Numbered from the stretch's first letter, positions 1-8,819 are shown. The stretch: DNA of 64,000 nucleotides from Streptomyces changanensis (GCF_024600715.1 NZ_CP102332.1:62001-126000); one strand, 5' to 3'. Program-made: numbers and translations. Notes: a model not told the origin generated them from the letters alone.

Positions 1-192
1 ACCTGCGGACGTACCGAGTGACATGGCCGACCGGCCCCCTCGGGGACGGAAGGCGGTACGCGGCACACGCGAGGGGCGGCGGCCGGGCGGCACGTGACCG
101 CAACCCGGCGGAGATGCGGCCTGCCCCCGTGACGGCCCGGTAGGCAGGGGACGGCACGGCGACCACGGCAGCCGGCTCCCCCGGTGGGCCGC

Positions 193-1503
193 TCAGCGGC
201 CGTCTGCGGTCGACGGGAACAGAGAGCACAACCTGCGCTGCGACGTGCGGACCGTACCCGCGGGGTCGACGTCGACGGTCTCCACCCAGAGCGTGGCGCC
301 GTCAGGCAACGGGGAGGGGGCGGCGGCGTTTCGACGGCGGACCTGGGTGACGAAGGCATCCAACGCGTCGGAGGACGACTCGGCGGCCGAGTACTCCCGC
401 GACAGGCCGGAGGTGGAGCAGTTGACGACCTCGGGGGTGGGGTGGATCTCGGAGCCGTCGGGGGAACGCAGGGTGACCACGGACGCGGGCCGGTACGCGG
501 CGGCGAACATCGGGAGGTTGGAGAAGGGGTAGACCCGGTCGTCGAAGGCGAGGGAAAGCACGGTCGCGGCGGCGAACACCATGACCGCCGGGGCTTGCGG
601 TCCGAGGCTCACCCAGGGCCCGCCGACGAACGGGAGCGGCAGCATGCCCAGCGCCACCAGCATGGCGTTCTCCCGGAAGTCGACCGACAGGACCCACAGC
701 GACCCGAGGTGGAACAGCAGCAGGCTCCCGCAGATCACGGCGCGGGGCGCTGTACCCAGGATCACCAACGGGGTCGAGAGTTCCAACAGCAGTACGACCC
801 ACAGGGTCACGACACCCCAGCGCGGCCGACGCGCCAGGGCCCAGCCCGGGCCGGTTCGCGTCACCGCCTTGCCGTCGCCGGCCTCGAAGCGGGCGAAGAG
901 CGTGACGTAGAAGGGGAAGAGCCGCGGATCGGGTTAGCGCAGGCCACGCTTGCGGATCTTGGAAACGGCCGACACGAAGTAGTGCGCGGGGATCGTCCCC
1001 CACAGTCCCTGCGCCATCCACACGGTGGCCCGATGCGAGGTGGCGCCGTACCCCGCGGCGGCGGCACACAGCCCGGTGGCCGTGATGGCCAGCGCCGCCA
1101 TCCCCAGCAGGTGCAGGTGGTGGTGAACCGTGAAGTGGCGGCTGCCGTCGTCCTCTTCGGTGACGGTCCCGGCGAACTCCTGCGACAGATAGACCGTCGC
1201 CAGGAGCAGGAAGCACGCCGTCATCACGGCGACGGCGACCGGGGCGAGCACATTCGCCGCGAAGGCGCCGCCGGACAGCAGCACTGCGCAGAACAGTGCG
1301 ACACGAGCCCAGGCGGGAGTGAGGAAGCCGCCGATGCGAGCCCCCACCGTGCCTGCCCGCCAGCTGGAGGCGGTGTTGAACTCTCTGAGCGGTCCGGTCG
1401 ATGCGACAGCGAGGATGACGGCGAACAGACTTCGGAAGACCAGGTCGGACGTGGAGTGCGGGGCGTTCCAGGAGTGCTGCCAGGCGGCCCAGTCGAACAA
1501 CAT
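193..1503 (-). pseudogene. multi-pass membrane protein gene interrupted by an in-frame stop
   Basis: Read from the ATG at 1503 (preceded by a GGAAGG ribosome site) the frame gives about 189 residues of membrane protein ending SKIRKRGLR, then TAA at 934-936. The same frame continues for about 24 coding-looking codons (LFPFYVTLFARFEAG) to a GTG at 864 and on to a stop at 193, adding more membrane segments and a polar tail with VEVVNC- and VETVDVDP-like stretches. Because no frame change is needed and the codons after the stop look coding, one gene of about 436 residues broken by a nonsense mutation is the simplest reading. Two separate coupled genes, or a sequencing error, remain possible. The arrangement recalls HTTM/DoxX-like membrane proteins, but I cannot assign a family or function. 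Confidence 0.6.
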
Positions 1504-1956
1504 GCGTCTGCCTTCCGTACCGTCGGGGGGTGAGGATCGGGCCGACCGGGCTGACTGCCGTGGCCCACGCCGTCTTGGACCAGAAGGTCCGAGCGGACAA
1601 TGTGGTGGGCGAGTCGGGTCTGGCCGCCGAGGCCGTCGGCCGTCTTCTCCGTGTGGGTGGCCGGGAGCGGGAGGCCGCTCTCAACGCATGGACAGATCAA
1701 CCGAGTCGGCTGTCCATCCTGCCGCACTCGACCTTCCTCACACCCGGGCCGAATCGGTCACGATGCTCACCGCCACCCGGGAGGGTGACCGCCGCTGCGA
1801 GTTTCCGCCGCACCAGCGTGCCCCGGTCCGTCTGGTGTACTGGCCGGCACGCCCCCTCATCCGGCTCGCGGCCGGCTCCGGCATCTCTGTCGGCACCGCC
1901 CGGCACACGGCGAAGCCATGCTCTTGAGGTACCCCTGCGGCGCGCCCGCCCCCTAG

Positions 1957-2394
1957 GTTGAGGGCGACGAGCGGCCGGTCGCCCTGCGAGAACCGGCCTC
2001 GCACAGCCTTGCCGCGCCGCCACCGACCACCGACTGCGGGCAGGCCGTCCCGCACGCCTGCCACCAGGCCGGCTTCACACCCACGACGCGCTACGTCACT
2101 GCCGACATCGCCACCCAGCTCACCCTCACACGGGCCGGGCTCGCCACCGCGCTCGCCCCCCGGACGGTCATCGACCCGGCGGCGCCCGGGTTCCGCACAG
2201 CACGTATCGAGGACGACCCGATCATGCGTCTGTTGTTCGCCGCAACGCGTCGCGCCGAGACCGCGAAGCCGACGACCACGGCCGTCGTCGCAGCGCTGCG
2301 CACCGTCGCGCGGGAGAATCCCGCCCCGCGCCTTCCACCGGCCCAGGACTTTCCGTCGCACGTCATGCCCGCATCGGGAGCGAGGCGAGGATGA
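1957..2394 (+). pseudogene. LysR-family regulator, C-terminal fragment
   Basis: The frame ending at the TGA at 2392-2394 encodes a recognisable C-terminal half of a LysR substrate-binding domain: PPPTTDCGQAVPHACHQAGF, then RYVTADIATQLTLTRAGLA, then LAPRTVIDP and PIMRLLFAATRR. These match the usual second lobe of actinobacterial LysR proteins. The frame is closed by TAG at 1954-1956 and has no start or N-terminal winged helix upstream, so only about 145 codons of a normal 300-residue protein remain. It is a decayed fragment without the DNA-binding part and should be non-functional. The GC content and codon use are like the neighbours. Confidence 0.6.
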
Positions 2395-2632
2395 GGGCTG
2401 CACCCCTGGTCACCGATGAGTGATCGGGCCGGACCGTGGGCCGCCCGGGTCGCTGCGGAGCACCCGGATCGCTTCCGGCAGCAGGCGGCCCTGGGAACGG
2501 ACAGGCGGCCCGCAGCCGACGGTGGTGCGGCGGACGGTGGTACGGCGGAGGTGGGAAACCAGGCGGTGCGGGGCTGGGCGGCGGGGAACGAGGCGAGCTT
2601 CCCCGGCCCGTGGTCATGCCCTTGCTCCCGGC

Positions 2633-3349
2633 TCAGGGCCTCGCGTACCAGCCGTTCTCGCCGCTGCCTTCCGACGGGTCGTACGACTGGTGCAGACCGA
2701 GCAGCGCGGCCACCAGCCGGGGGTCCCAGCTCCCGTCGAGGACCCGGTATTCGTCCGCGACCCCGCGGAAGACGAGGCTCGCCCTGCCTGAGGAGTCACG
2801 CCAGATGACCCTGCGCGGCTTGCCGAAGGCGTCGTCGCCCTCGCCGAGCAGGGACAGGACCAGCCACACCAGGCTCACGGGCAGACCGACGGGCCACCAC
2901 ACCACCCACCAGAACAGGCGTCCACGGAAGCCGCGCACGGAGTGTCCGGTCACCGACTCGACGGTCCAGCGCGCGCGGGCGCCACGCAGGGCGAGGCCGC
3001 GCCGGTACGTGATCCGGCCCAGCGGGGCGCCGTACGGGTCGTCGACGCGGTACACGGCGGGACGTCCGCTCACGTGCGAGCCTGTCTCCTCCGTCGACAC
3101 CCGGGCGATCGCGGTCCGGCCCTCACCGAGGATGTCGAAGGCACGGGTGGCAGGGTGCGCGACGCCTCCGTGGCCGTCGGGCGCGCGGTGGAGCAGTCCG
3201 ACGGTGACGTCCCCTTCGCGCCCCGTGCCGTCGCCGTTGCGGACGACGACCGGCAAGGGTGTCCCGTACCGCACGTTGTACGTCATCCGCCCCTGGGCCA
3301 CGCTCTGTCCTCCCCCGCGTCGCCGCACGGCGGCGTTTCCGGCCCTCAT
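2633..3349 (-). CDS. hypothetical membrane-anchored protein, possible scramblase/LURP-like fold
   Basis: The protein is about 238 residues from the ATG at 3349; an ATG at 3286 (MTYNVRYG) is another plausible start, and the open frame extends further upstream without coding character. The visible plan is a polar beta-rich domain (GLLHRAP, FDILGEGRTAIARV, YRVDDPYGAPLGRITYRRG) followed by one long hydrophobic stretch rich in Trp and Val (LFWWVVWWPVGLPVSLVWLV) and a soluble tail ending NGWYARP. The alternating beta-strand pattern with a late hydrophobic helix resembles phospholipid-scramblase/LURP-one-like proteins, but that is only an impression. It is divergent from the prenyltransferase gene. 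Function unknown. Confidence 0.65.
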   Translation of the reverse strand: MRAGNAAVRRRGGGQSVAQGRMTYNVRYGTPLPVVVRNGDGTGREGDVTVGLLHRAPDGHGGVAHPATRAFDILGEGRTAIARVSTEETGSHVSGRPAVYRVDDPYGAPLGRITYRRGLALRGARARWTVESVTGHSVRGFRGRLFWWVVWWPVGLPVSLVWLVLSLLGEGDDAFGKPRRVIWRDSSGRASLVFRGVADEYRVLDGSWDPRLVAALLGLHQSYDPSEGSGENGWYARP

Positions 3350-3672
3350 GATCTCATTCGCCGCGCGGGAGACCTCCGGAGGCCCTGCCCCGGTCGGTTT
3401 CCTGCCGCGCCTCACGAGCGACCGTGTGGCGAGTGACCGTGTGGGCTCATCGCGCCGTACCGAGCCCACACGCCCACACCACGGAGCGCCGCTCCCGGCT
3501 CACGCGCCGCAGGCCCATCGCGCCCGTCCCCTGCCGGCTGGCACGAGGGACTCGGACGTACGGACCAAGGGTGACGGTCACCTGTTTCGGCCGGTCAGGC
3601 CCTTTCGGACTGCCAGACTCCCCGAAGGAGCGCCCGGGCGACGCGTGGGCGAGGTGAGACGGGCGAGACGGG
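3350..3672. other. intergenic region between divergent genes
   Basis: Separates the membrane protein gene (leftward) from the cis-prenyltransferase gene (rightward). I see no convincing promoter hexamers, hairpin or additional gene in it; short open frames here lack ribosome sites and coding character. Confidence 0.4.
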
Positions 3673-4557
3673 GTGGGCGTGGCCGAACGTGGTATGACGG
3701 GTCCTGCCGCTCCGGTCGGGACGGGGCCAGGCGTGACGGACCACGGCGTCCCGCGCGCACGCGTGGCGACCGAGGACCGGCCGGGCGGGACGCAGTGCGA
3801 TGACGGGCCCGGCGAGCAGCGGCGGGACGACGGGCCGGCGCGCGCGGTGCCGAGTCACGTGGCCTGCGTGATGGACGGCAACGGCCGCTGGGCGCAGCGG
3901 CGCTCGCTCCCCCGCACGGCGGGCCACCAGGCCGCCGAGACCACCGTCATCGACATCATCGAGGCGGCCCGGACCGCCGGCGTCGAGTGGCTCAGCCTGT
4001 ACGCCTTCTCCACCGAGAACTGGAACCGTCCCGGCACCGAGGTCGACTACCTGATGCGCCTGGTCCGCCGGGTCGTACGGAAGCACGCGCCGCTGCTCCT
4101 CGCCCGCGGTATCCGCTGCCGCTTCCTCGGGGTCGCCGACCCGCGCATCCCCCGGGGACTGGCCCGGGACTTCGACGACCTGACGACGCTGACCGCCGAC
4201 AACCGGGGGATGACACTGACCGTCGCCTTCGACCACGGCGGGCGCCGGGACATCGTCGAGGCCGCCAGGTCGCTGATCCGCAGCGGGACGCCCGCCGACG
4301 AGGTGACCGAGCGGCTCTTCGCCGACCACCTGCCGTTCCCCGACACCCCCGACGTGGACCTCGTCATCCGCACCTCCGGCGAGCAGCGCATCTCCAATTT
4401 CATGCTCTGGCAGGTCGCCTACGCCGAGTGGGTCTTCCCCGAGGTGCTCTGGCCGGACTTCCGGGCCCCCGACTTCCTCGCCTGCCTGCACACCTACCGG
4501 CGCCGCGACCGCCGCTTCGGCGGCGTGCCGCCCTGGACGAACGGAGACCCAGCATGA
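3673..4557 (+). CDS. cis-prenyltransferase (UppS family isoprenyl transferase)
   Basis: Family enzymes add isopentenyl diphosphate units in cis to an allylic diphosphate. All conserved regions are present: VMDGNGRWAQRR with the catalytic Asp at residue 68, GHQAAETT, YAFSTENWNRP, DHGGRRDIVEAAR (usually NYGGR), and RTSGEQRISNFMLWQVAYAEW followed by a Phe-Pro-Glu stretch. The enzyme core begins near residue 57, after a charged Gly/Pro-rich extension. GTG 3673 and ATG 3694 are both possible starts, so the true N-terminus is uncertain. The stop overlaps the next gene's start (ATGA), implying translational coupling to the DUF2236/EF-hand oxygenase. A core of about 238 residues is normal for the family. 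Product chain length cannot be read from sequence; given its partner this is probably a specialised copy rather than the housekeeping undecaprenyl diphosphate synthase. Confidence 0.9.
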   Translation: MGVAERGMTGPAAPVGTGPGVTDHGVPRARVATEDRPGGTQCDDGPGEQRRDDGPARAVPSHVACVMDGNGRWAQRRSLPRTAGHQAAETTVIDIIEAARTAGVEWLSLYAFSTENWNRPGTEVDYLMRLVRRVVRKHAPLLLARGIRCRFLGVADPRIPRGLARDFDDLTTLTADNRGMTLTVAFDHGGRRDIVEAARSLIRSGTPADEVTERLFADHLPFPDTPDVDLVIRTSGEQRISNFMLWQVAYAEWVFPEVLWPDFRAPDFLACLHTYRRRDRRFGGVPPWTNGDPA

Positions 4558-6020
4558 CCATCGGAACCACGAAAACCGCCGACGAGCCGCCCCTGTTCGG
4601 CCCGGAATCACAGTTCCCCACCTTCTTCGACGACCCGCGCTGGGCGCTGGCCATGATCCGCGCCACCGTGCTGGAGGCCGCTCACCCGCAGATCGGTGCC
4701 GCCCTCGTCGACAACTCCACCTTCGTCGCCCATCCCTGGCGCCGGCTCCGCAACACCTTCCTCAGCATGCGGCGCATGTTCGGCAGCGACCCGGCGGTGC
4801 GCGAGCGGGAGGCCGCCCGGCTCAACCGGCTGCACGCCCGCATGAGCGGCTCCGACTCCCGCGGCCGCGCCTACGACGCGATGGACCGCGAGGCCCGCGC
4901 CTGGGTGGTCGCCACCCTCTTCGAAAGCGCCGTCACCATGTGCAGGCTGAGCGGCCAGCCGCTCGACCAGGACACGATGGAGCGGATGTACGCCGAGTAC
5001 CGCGCGTACCTCGCCGCGCTCGACGGCGACGCCGGCGAACTCCCGGAGGACCTCCACGATTTCTGGCGGTACTTCGACCGGGTCGTCGGGGACGAGCTGG
5101 AGAACACCGAGGCGGCCCGCATCATCCTCTACCGGCTCTTCGACCACCTGCCCGCCCCGGCGCTGCTCGACGGCGCGCCGACGCTGTGGGCGGCCGGCCG
5201 GGCTGTCGCCGGACCGCTCCTCGGCGCGATCACCGTCGCCTCGCTCCCCGAGCCGTACCGGCGCCGAGCCGGCCTGCCGGAGATGCCCGGCGCCCCGACC
5301 CTCATGCAGGGCGCCTACCTCGCGGCCGGGCTCGCCCGCTTCCTGCCCGAGGGTTGGATCAACGCCGAGAGCATCATCGACACCCTCTCCCTCTCGCCCG
5401 GCGGCGACGACCCTCGCGCCCGCACGGTCGCCGCCCTGCGCGCCCGCATGAAGCGGGCCTCGGCCCTGCTCCGCCTCCTCACCCCACTGGGCGACGCCGA
5501 CCCCGGCCCCGATCCGGCACCCTCGACGGGCGCGGGAGAGGGCCGGCGCTCGGCGGAGGAGTTCTTCCGCCAGGTGCTGGACCAGACCGGCGACGGCCAC
5601 CTCGACTGGCCCGACCTCGCCGCCATGGCCCGCGAGCTCTCCACGCGCCTCGACCTGGACGAACCCGAGGAGACCCGGCTCTACGACGCCTTCGCCGCCT
5701 GGTGGCGCGAACTCCAGGCCGCCCTCGACACGGACGGCGACGGCCGCGTCAGCGCCGACGAGTACGCCGCCGCCGTCCCCTCCCTCGCCGGCCCCGCGCT
5801 CATCCGCGTCGCCGAGGTGCTCTTCGACGCCACCGACAGGGACGGCAGCGGGAGCATCGACGCGGACGAGTACCGGGCCCTGTTCCGCACCGCCTTCCAC
5901 CGCGACATCACCGTCACCGACGGCGCCTACGGCCGGAGCGCCTTCGTGGGCGACTTCGTGTCCTTCATGTCGGGCCGCCGCACGAGCACCCCGTACGACC
6001 CCCTCCTCGCCGATGCCTAG
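4554..6020 (+). CDS. MpaB/Lcp-type (DUF2236) oxygenase fused to C-terminal EF-hands
   Basis: 488 residues. Residues about 20-310 carry the DUF2236 pattern: AHPQIGAALVDNSTF (43-57), PWRRLRNTF, FGSDPAVRE, LHARMSG with His94, then WVVATLFESA and YAEYRAYL. Known relatives are fungal MpaB, which cleaves a farnesyl chain, and the haem rubber oxygenase Lcp. The motif usually read WVHATL is WVVATL here, so one commonly conserved His is missing. Residues about 330-460 form a calcium-binding region: EF-loops DTDGDGRVSADE (392-403) and DRDGSGSIDADE (428-439), plus a weaker loop DQTGDGHLDWPD (343-354). No signal peptide is visible. The start overlaps the prenyltransferase stop. I infer a calcium-responsive oxygenase acting on the neighbour's prenyl product; the substrate is unproven. 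Confidence 0.8.
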   Translation: MTIGTTKTADEPPLFGPESQFPTFFDDPRWALAMIRATVLEAAHPQIGAALVDNSTFVAHPWRRLRNTFLSMRRMFGSDPAVREREAARLNRLHARMSGSDSRGRAYDAMDREARAWVVATLFESAVTMCRLSGQPLDQDTMERMYAEYRAYLAALDGDAGELPEDLHDFWRYFDRVVGDELENTEAARIILYRLFDHLPAPALLDGAPTLWAAGRAVAGPLLGAITVASLPEPYRRRAGLPEMPGAPTLMQGAYLAAGLARFLPEGWINAESIIDTLSLSPGGDDPRARTVAALRARMKRASALLRLLTPLGDADPGPDPAPSTGAGEGRRSAEEFFRQVLDQTGDGHLDWPDLAAMARELSTRLDLDEPEETRLYDAFAAWWRELQAALDTDGDGRVSADEYAAAVPSLAGPALIRVAEVLFDATDRDGSGSIDADEYRALFRTAFHRDITVTDGAYGRSAFVGDFVSFMSGRRTSTPYDPLLADA

Positions 6021-6144
6021 GTCCAGTCCGGCAGGTCGAGAGCCCCGAAAAAGGGTGGCCGGCGATGTCGAGAACGCGCGTCCGGCTCCGTCCCCGGGGT
6101 GAACGCGACCACAATGGGTCGCACGAGCACCGAGGAGAAGCACG

Positions 6145-6552
6145 ATGGCCAAGTACCTGCTGCTGAAGCACTACCGCGGCGCCCCGGCCGCGGTCAACGA
6201 CGTGCCGATGGACCGGTGGAGTCCGGAGGAGATCTCGGCACATGTGCAGTACATGAACGACTTCGCGGCCCGGTTGGAGAAGACGGGCGAGTTCGTCGAC
6301 GGGCAGGCGCTCGCCCCCGAGGGAACGTGGGTCCGCTACGACGGCGAGGGGCGCCCGCCGGTCACCGACGGACCGTTCGCGGAGACCAAGGACCTCATCG
6401 CCGGCTGGATGATCATCGACGTCGACAGTCACGAGCGCGCCGTCGAGCTGGCCGGGGAGTTGTCGGCCGCCCCCGGGGCGGGGGGCAAGCCGATCCACGA
6501 GTGGCTGGAGGTGCGCCCCTTCCTGACCGCCCGGCCCACCATCACGGAGTGA
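6145..6552 (+). CDS. YCII/DGPF-domain protein paired with ECF42 sigma factor
   Basis: A 135-residue protein with the motif VTDGPFAETKDLIAGW that names the DGPF branch of the YCII family (PF03795), and flanking MAKYLLLKHYRG and AVELAGELSAAPG segments. The start is supported by GAGGAGAAGC just upstream of ATG 6145. The biochemical role of DGPF proteins is not settled; an enzymatic function has been suggested from the YciI fold. Genes of this type are characteristically placed beside ECF42 sigma factors and are their usual targets, as here, where the sigma gene follows after 8 bases. Confidence 0.88.
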   Translation: MAKYLLLKHYRGAPAAVNDVPMDRWSPEEISAHVQYMNDFAARLEKTGEFVDGQALAPEGTWVRYDGEGRPPVTDGPFAETKDLIAGWMIIDVDSHERAVELAGELSAAPGAGGKPIHEWLEVRPFLTARPTITE

Positions 6553-6560
6553 CGTCACCG

Positions 6561-7775
6561 ATGGACGAGGAGCTGCTCAGGAGCCTCACGCCGAGTGTGC
6601 TCACCGTCCTCGTCCGCCGCGGAGCCGACTTCGCGGCGGCCGAGGACGCCGTGCAGGAGGCTCTGGTCGAGGCGCTGCGGGTCTGGACGGCCGGCCCCTC
6701 CCCGGCCTCTTCGGGCATGGGACACGCCGTGCGGGATGCCAAGGGCTGGCTGGTCACCGTGGCCTGGCGCAAGTTCCTCGACGCGGCCCGTGCCGACGCG
6801 GCCCGCCGCCGGCGTGAGGAGCGCGTCGAGGAGGAGCCGGCGCCCGGGCCGGCGCCCGCGGTGGACGACACGCTCCAGCTCTACTTCCTGTGCGCCCATC
6901 CGTCACTGTCCCCGGCATCGGCGGTCGCGCTCACGCTGCGCGCCGTGGGCGGGCTGACCACCCGCCAGATCGCCGAGGCCTACCTGGTGCCCGAGGCGAC
7001 CATGGCGCAGCGCATCAGCCGGGCCAAGCGCACCGTCTCCGACGTGCGCTTCGACCGGCCCGGCGACGTCGCGACCGTGCTGCGCGTCCTCTACCTGGTC
7101 TTCAACGAGGGCTATTCCGGCGACATCGACCTCGCCGCCGAGGCCATCCGGCTCACCCGGCAGCTCGCGGCCCGCATCGACCACCCCGAGGTGGCCGGGC
7201 TGCTCGCCCTCATGCTCCTCCACCACGCGCGGCGCGCCGCGCGGACCGCGTCCGACGGCAGCCTGGTGCCGCTCGCCGAGCAGGACCGCGGCCGCTGGGA
7301 CACCGCGTTGATCTCCGAGGGCGTCGGCATCCTCCAGGCGGCCCTCGCCCGCGACCGGCTGGGCGAGTTCCAGGCCCAGGCCGCCATCGCGGCGCTCCAC
7401 GCCGACGCGCCCACAGCCGAGGAGACCGACTGGCTGCAGATCGTCGAGTGGTACGACGAGCTGACGCGCCTCACCGACAGCCCGGTCGTGCGGCTCAACC
7501 GCGCCGTAGCCGTCGGGGAGGCCGAAGGGCCGCGCGCCGGTCTGGCGGCGCTCGCGGCGCTGGACGCCTCTTCCCCGAGCTCCCGGCTCCGGTCGAGCAG
7601 GGGACACCCCGTCCCCCGCCACACCGCGGTGGCGGCGTACCTCCACGAGCGCGACGGCGACCTGGCGACGGCGGCACGGCTGTACGCCGAGGCGGCCCAC
7701 GAGGCCACCAACCTCGCCGAGCGTGACCACCTCACCCGCCAGGCCGCCCGGCTCAACGCCCGCCGGTCTCACTGA
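6561..7775 (+). CDS. ECF42-type RNA polymerase sigma factor with TPR-like C-terminal domain
   Basis: 404 residues. Region 2 is FAAAEDAVQEALVEAL with GWLVTVAWRKFLDAAR; region 4 is LTLRAVGGLTTRQIAEAYLV and PEATMAQRISRAKR. It is followed by the long helical extension typical of ECF42 (VLYLVFNEGYSG, LLALMLLHHARRAAR, DWLQIVEWYDEL, VRLNRAVAVGEAEG). These factors have no classical anti-sigma factor; the extension is thought to be regulatory. ATG 6561 is preferred because GGAG lies 12 bases upstream; GTG 6549 (overlapping the DGPF stop) would add four residues. An Ala/Ser/Gly-rich insertion replaces the usual short linker in region 2, and residues near SSPSSRLRSSRGH break the helical repeats slightly. 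Confidence 0.88.
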   Translation: MDEELLRSLTPSVLTVLVRRGADFAAAEDAVQEALVEALRVWTAGPSPASSGMGHAVRDAKGWLVTVAWRKFLDAARADAARRRREERVEEEPAPGPAPAVDDTLQLYFLCAHPSLSPASAVALTLRAVGGLTTRQIAEAYLVPEATMAQRISRAKRTVSDVRFDRPGDVATVLRVLYLVFNEGYSGDIDLAAEAIRLTRQLAARIDHPEVAGLLALMLLHHARRAARTASDGSLVPLAEQDRGRWDTALISEGVGILQAALARDRLGEFQAQAAIAALHADAPTAEETDWLQIVEWYDELTRLTDSPVVRLNRAVAVGEAEGPRAGLAALAALDASSPSSRLRSSRGHPVPRHTAVAAYLHERDGDLATAARLYAEAAHEATNLAERDHLTRQAARLNARRSH

Positions 7776-7995
7776 CGGGTCGCGCTCGCCCACTCCCCCG
7801 GCATCACCGGGCGCCGGCCTTCGGGCTGCCGATCGCCTGCACCGGCCCGACCGCGCACGCGTGAGCGTCGCCGCAAGCCGGCACACCGCCACCGTCCTGC
7901 ACGGTCGGTGTTCCGCCTCCGGCCCCTGGCCTCTGCGCCACCGACGCTCCGCAGCGACTCCCTGGCCGTCGCCCGTTCGCCCCCGGCGGGGCCGG

Positions 7996-8400
7996 CTACA
8001 CGTGGTCGGCCAGCCCTTCGGGTGGTGCGGCCGGGCCGCCGGTCTCCTGTTGCGCGTGCCGGGTCGCGGCGCGGGTCAGGCTCGCCTCGATCTGTTCCAG
8101 GACCCGGACAACCTCGGCCTGCCGATTCTCCGGCATTTCCCCGGCGGTGCATTCCTCCAGCTCCGCCCAGATCTCGTCGACCTGGTGGCGCAGGGCCAGG
8201 CTGGCCTCGGTGGGCTCGATGATCGTTGCCCGCCTGTCGGTGGGGCGGGGACGACGGCGCACGAACCCGGCGTGTTCGAGCCGCTTGATGGTGCGGGTCA
8301 TGGCGGCCGCGTCGGACCCGAGCAGCCGGACCAGGTCGACCTGGCGTGCGGCCCGAAGTCCCACAGCTGCATCAGGTCAGGCCGCTTGGGCGCGCTGGCG
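7996..8400 (-). pseudogene. MarR-family regulator, frameshifted
   Basis: The leftward frame from about 8364 to the stop at 7996 encodes a clear MarR winged helix and dimer helices: ARQVDLVRLLGSDAAAMTR, TIKRLEHAGFVRRRP, TDRRATIIEPT and VVRVLEQIEASLTRAA. The expected preceding helix appears in another frame as PDLMQLWDFG (about 8370-8400), while the frame itself has TGA just upstream. This is what a one-base shift in the N-terminal part would give. The usual first 40 residues are not recognisable. It is most likely a recent pseudogene; a protein starting at GTG 8364 would lack the first dimerisation helix. Confidence 0.55.
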
Positions 8401-8726
8401 GGTGCGGCGTACCGACAGCGGCCCGGCGGGCACGATATCGGCGGCCGCGCGGGCAGGGCCGGGCCAGTGCAGCACGCGGTAGGGGTGACCCGGGAAGCAG
8501 GCGGCGGTGCGACGGCGCGGCCGCTCCCCCCGCCGCGGGAAGCAGGCGGTCGGGGCGGGCCCGGCTCCCTGACCGGTGACACGTTCACGGGTCCATCCGG
8601 TTTCCCGGGCGGTCCCGGCGCCGGGCGGCCGGGCTCGGGCCGCACAGCCCCGGCAGGCGACGCACGGCGCAGGCCGGCCAAGGACAGCGATCGCCAGGCC
8701 GTCGGCGCCGGAGCCGAGCAGCCGGA

Positions 8727-8819
8727 TCAGCGTGCCAAGATCATGTACAGGATGGCGGTCGCCGTCACGCTGATGAGCAGCGAACCCAGACAGCCGACCC
8801 GGTTACTGAAGAAGAACAT
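8727..8819 (-). CDS. 30-residue single-pass membrane peptide
   Basis: Reading leftward from ATG 8819 to TGA at 8727-8729 gives MFFFSNRVGCLGSLLISVTA followed by TAILYMILAR. The FF(S/V)NR.GCLGSLL pattern with one transmembrane helix is one I recognise from very small, usually unannotated proteins in Streptomyces genomes. It is short enough to be missed by length cut-offs. A GGGTAGGCGGG stretch upstream is a weak ribosome site. Function is unknown; a small membrane regulator or stabiliser is only a guess. Confidence 0.6.
   Translation of the reverse strand: MFFFSNRVGCLGSLLISVTATAILYMILAR

Noticed and set aside
1735..1927. Possible IS5-like transposase N-terminal remnant (HQRAPVRLVYWPARPLIRLA followed by AGSGISVGTAR)
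   Set aside because: It resembles the helix-turn-helix of IS5-type transposases, but only about 40 residues are similar and there are no inverted repeats or DDE motifs, so I do not list it as an element.
6549..6560. GTG 6549 as start of the ECF42 sigma gene
   Set aside because: GGAG directly precedes this GTG with no spacing, while it lies 12 bases before ATG 6561; the ATG is more likely.
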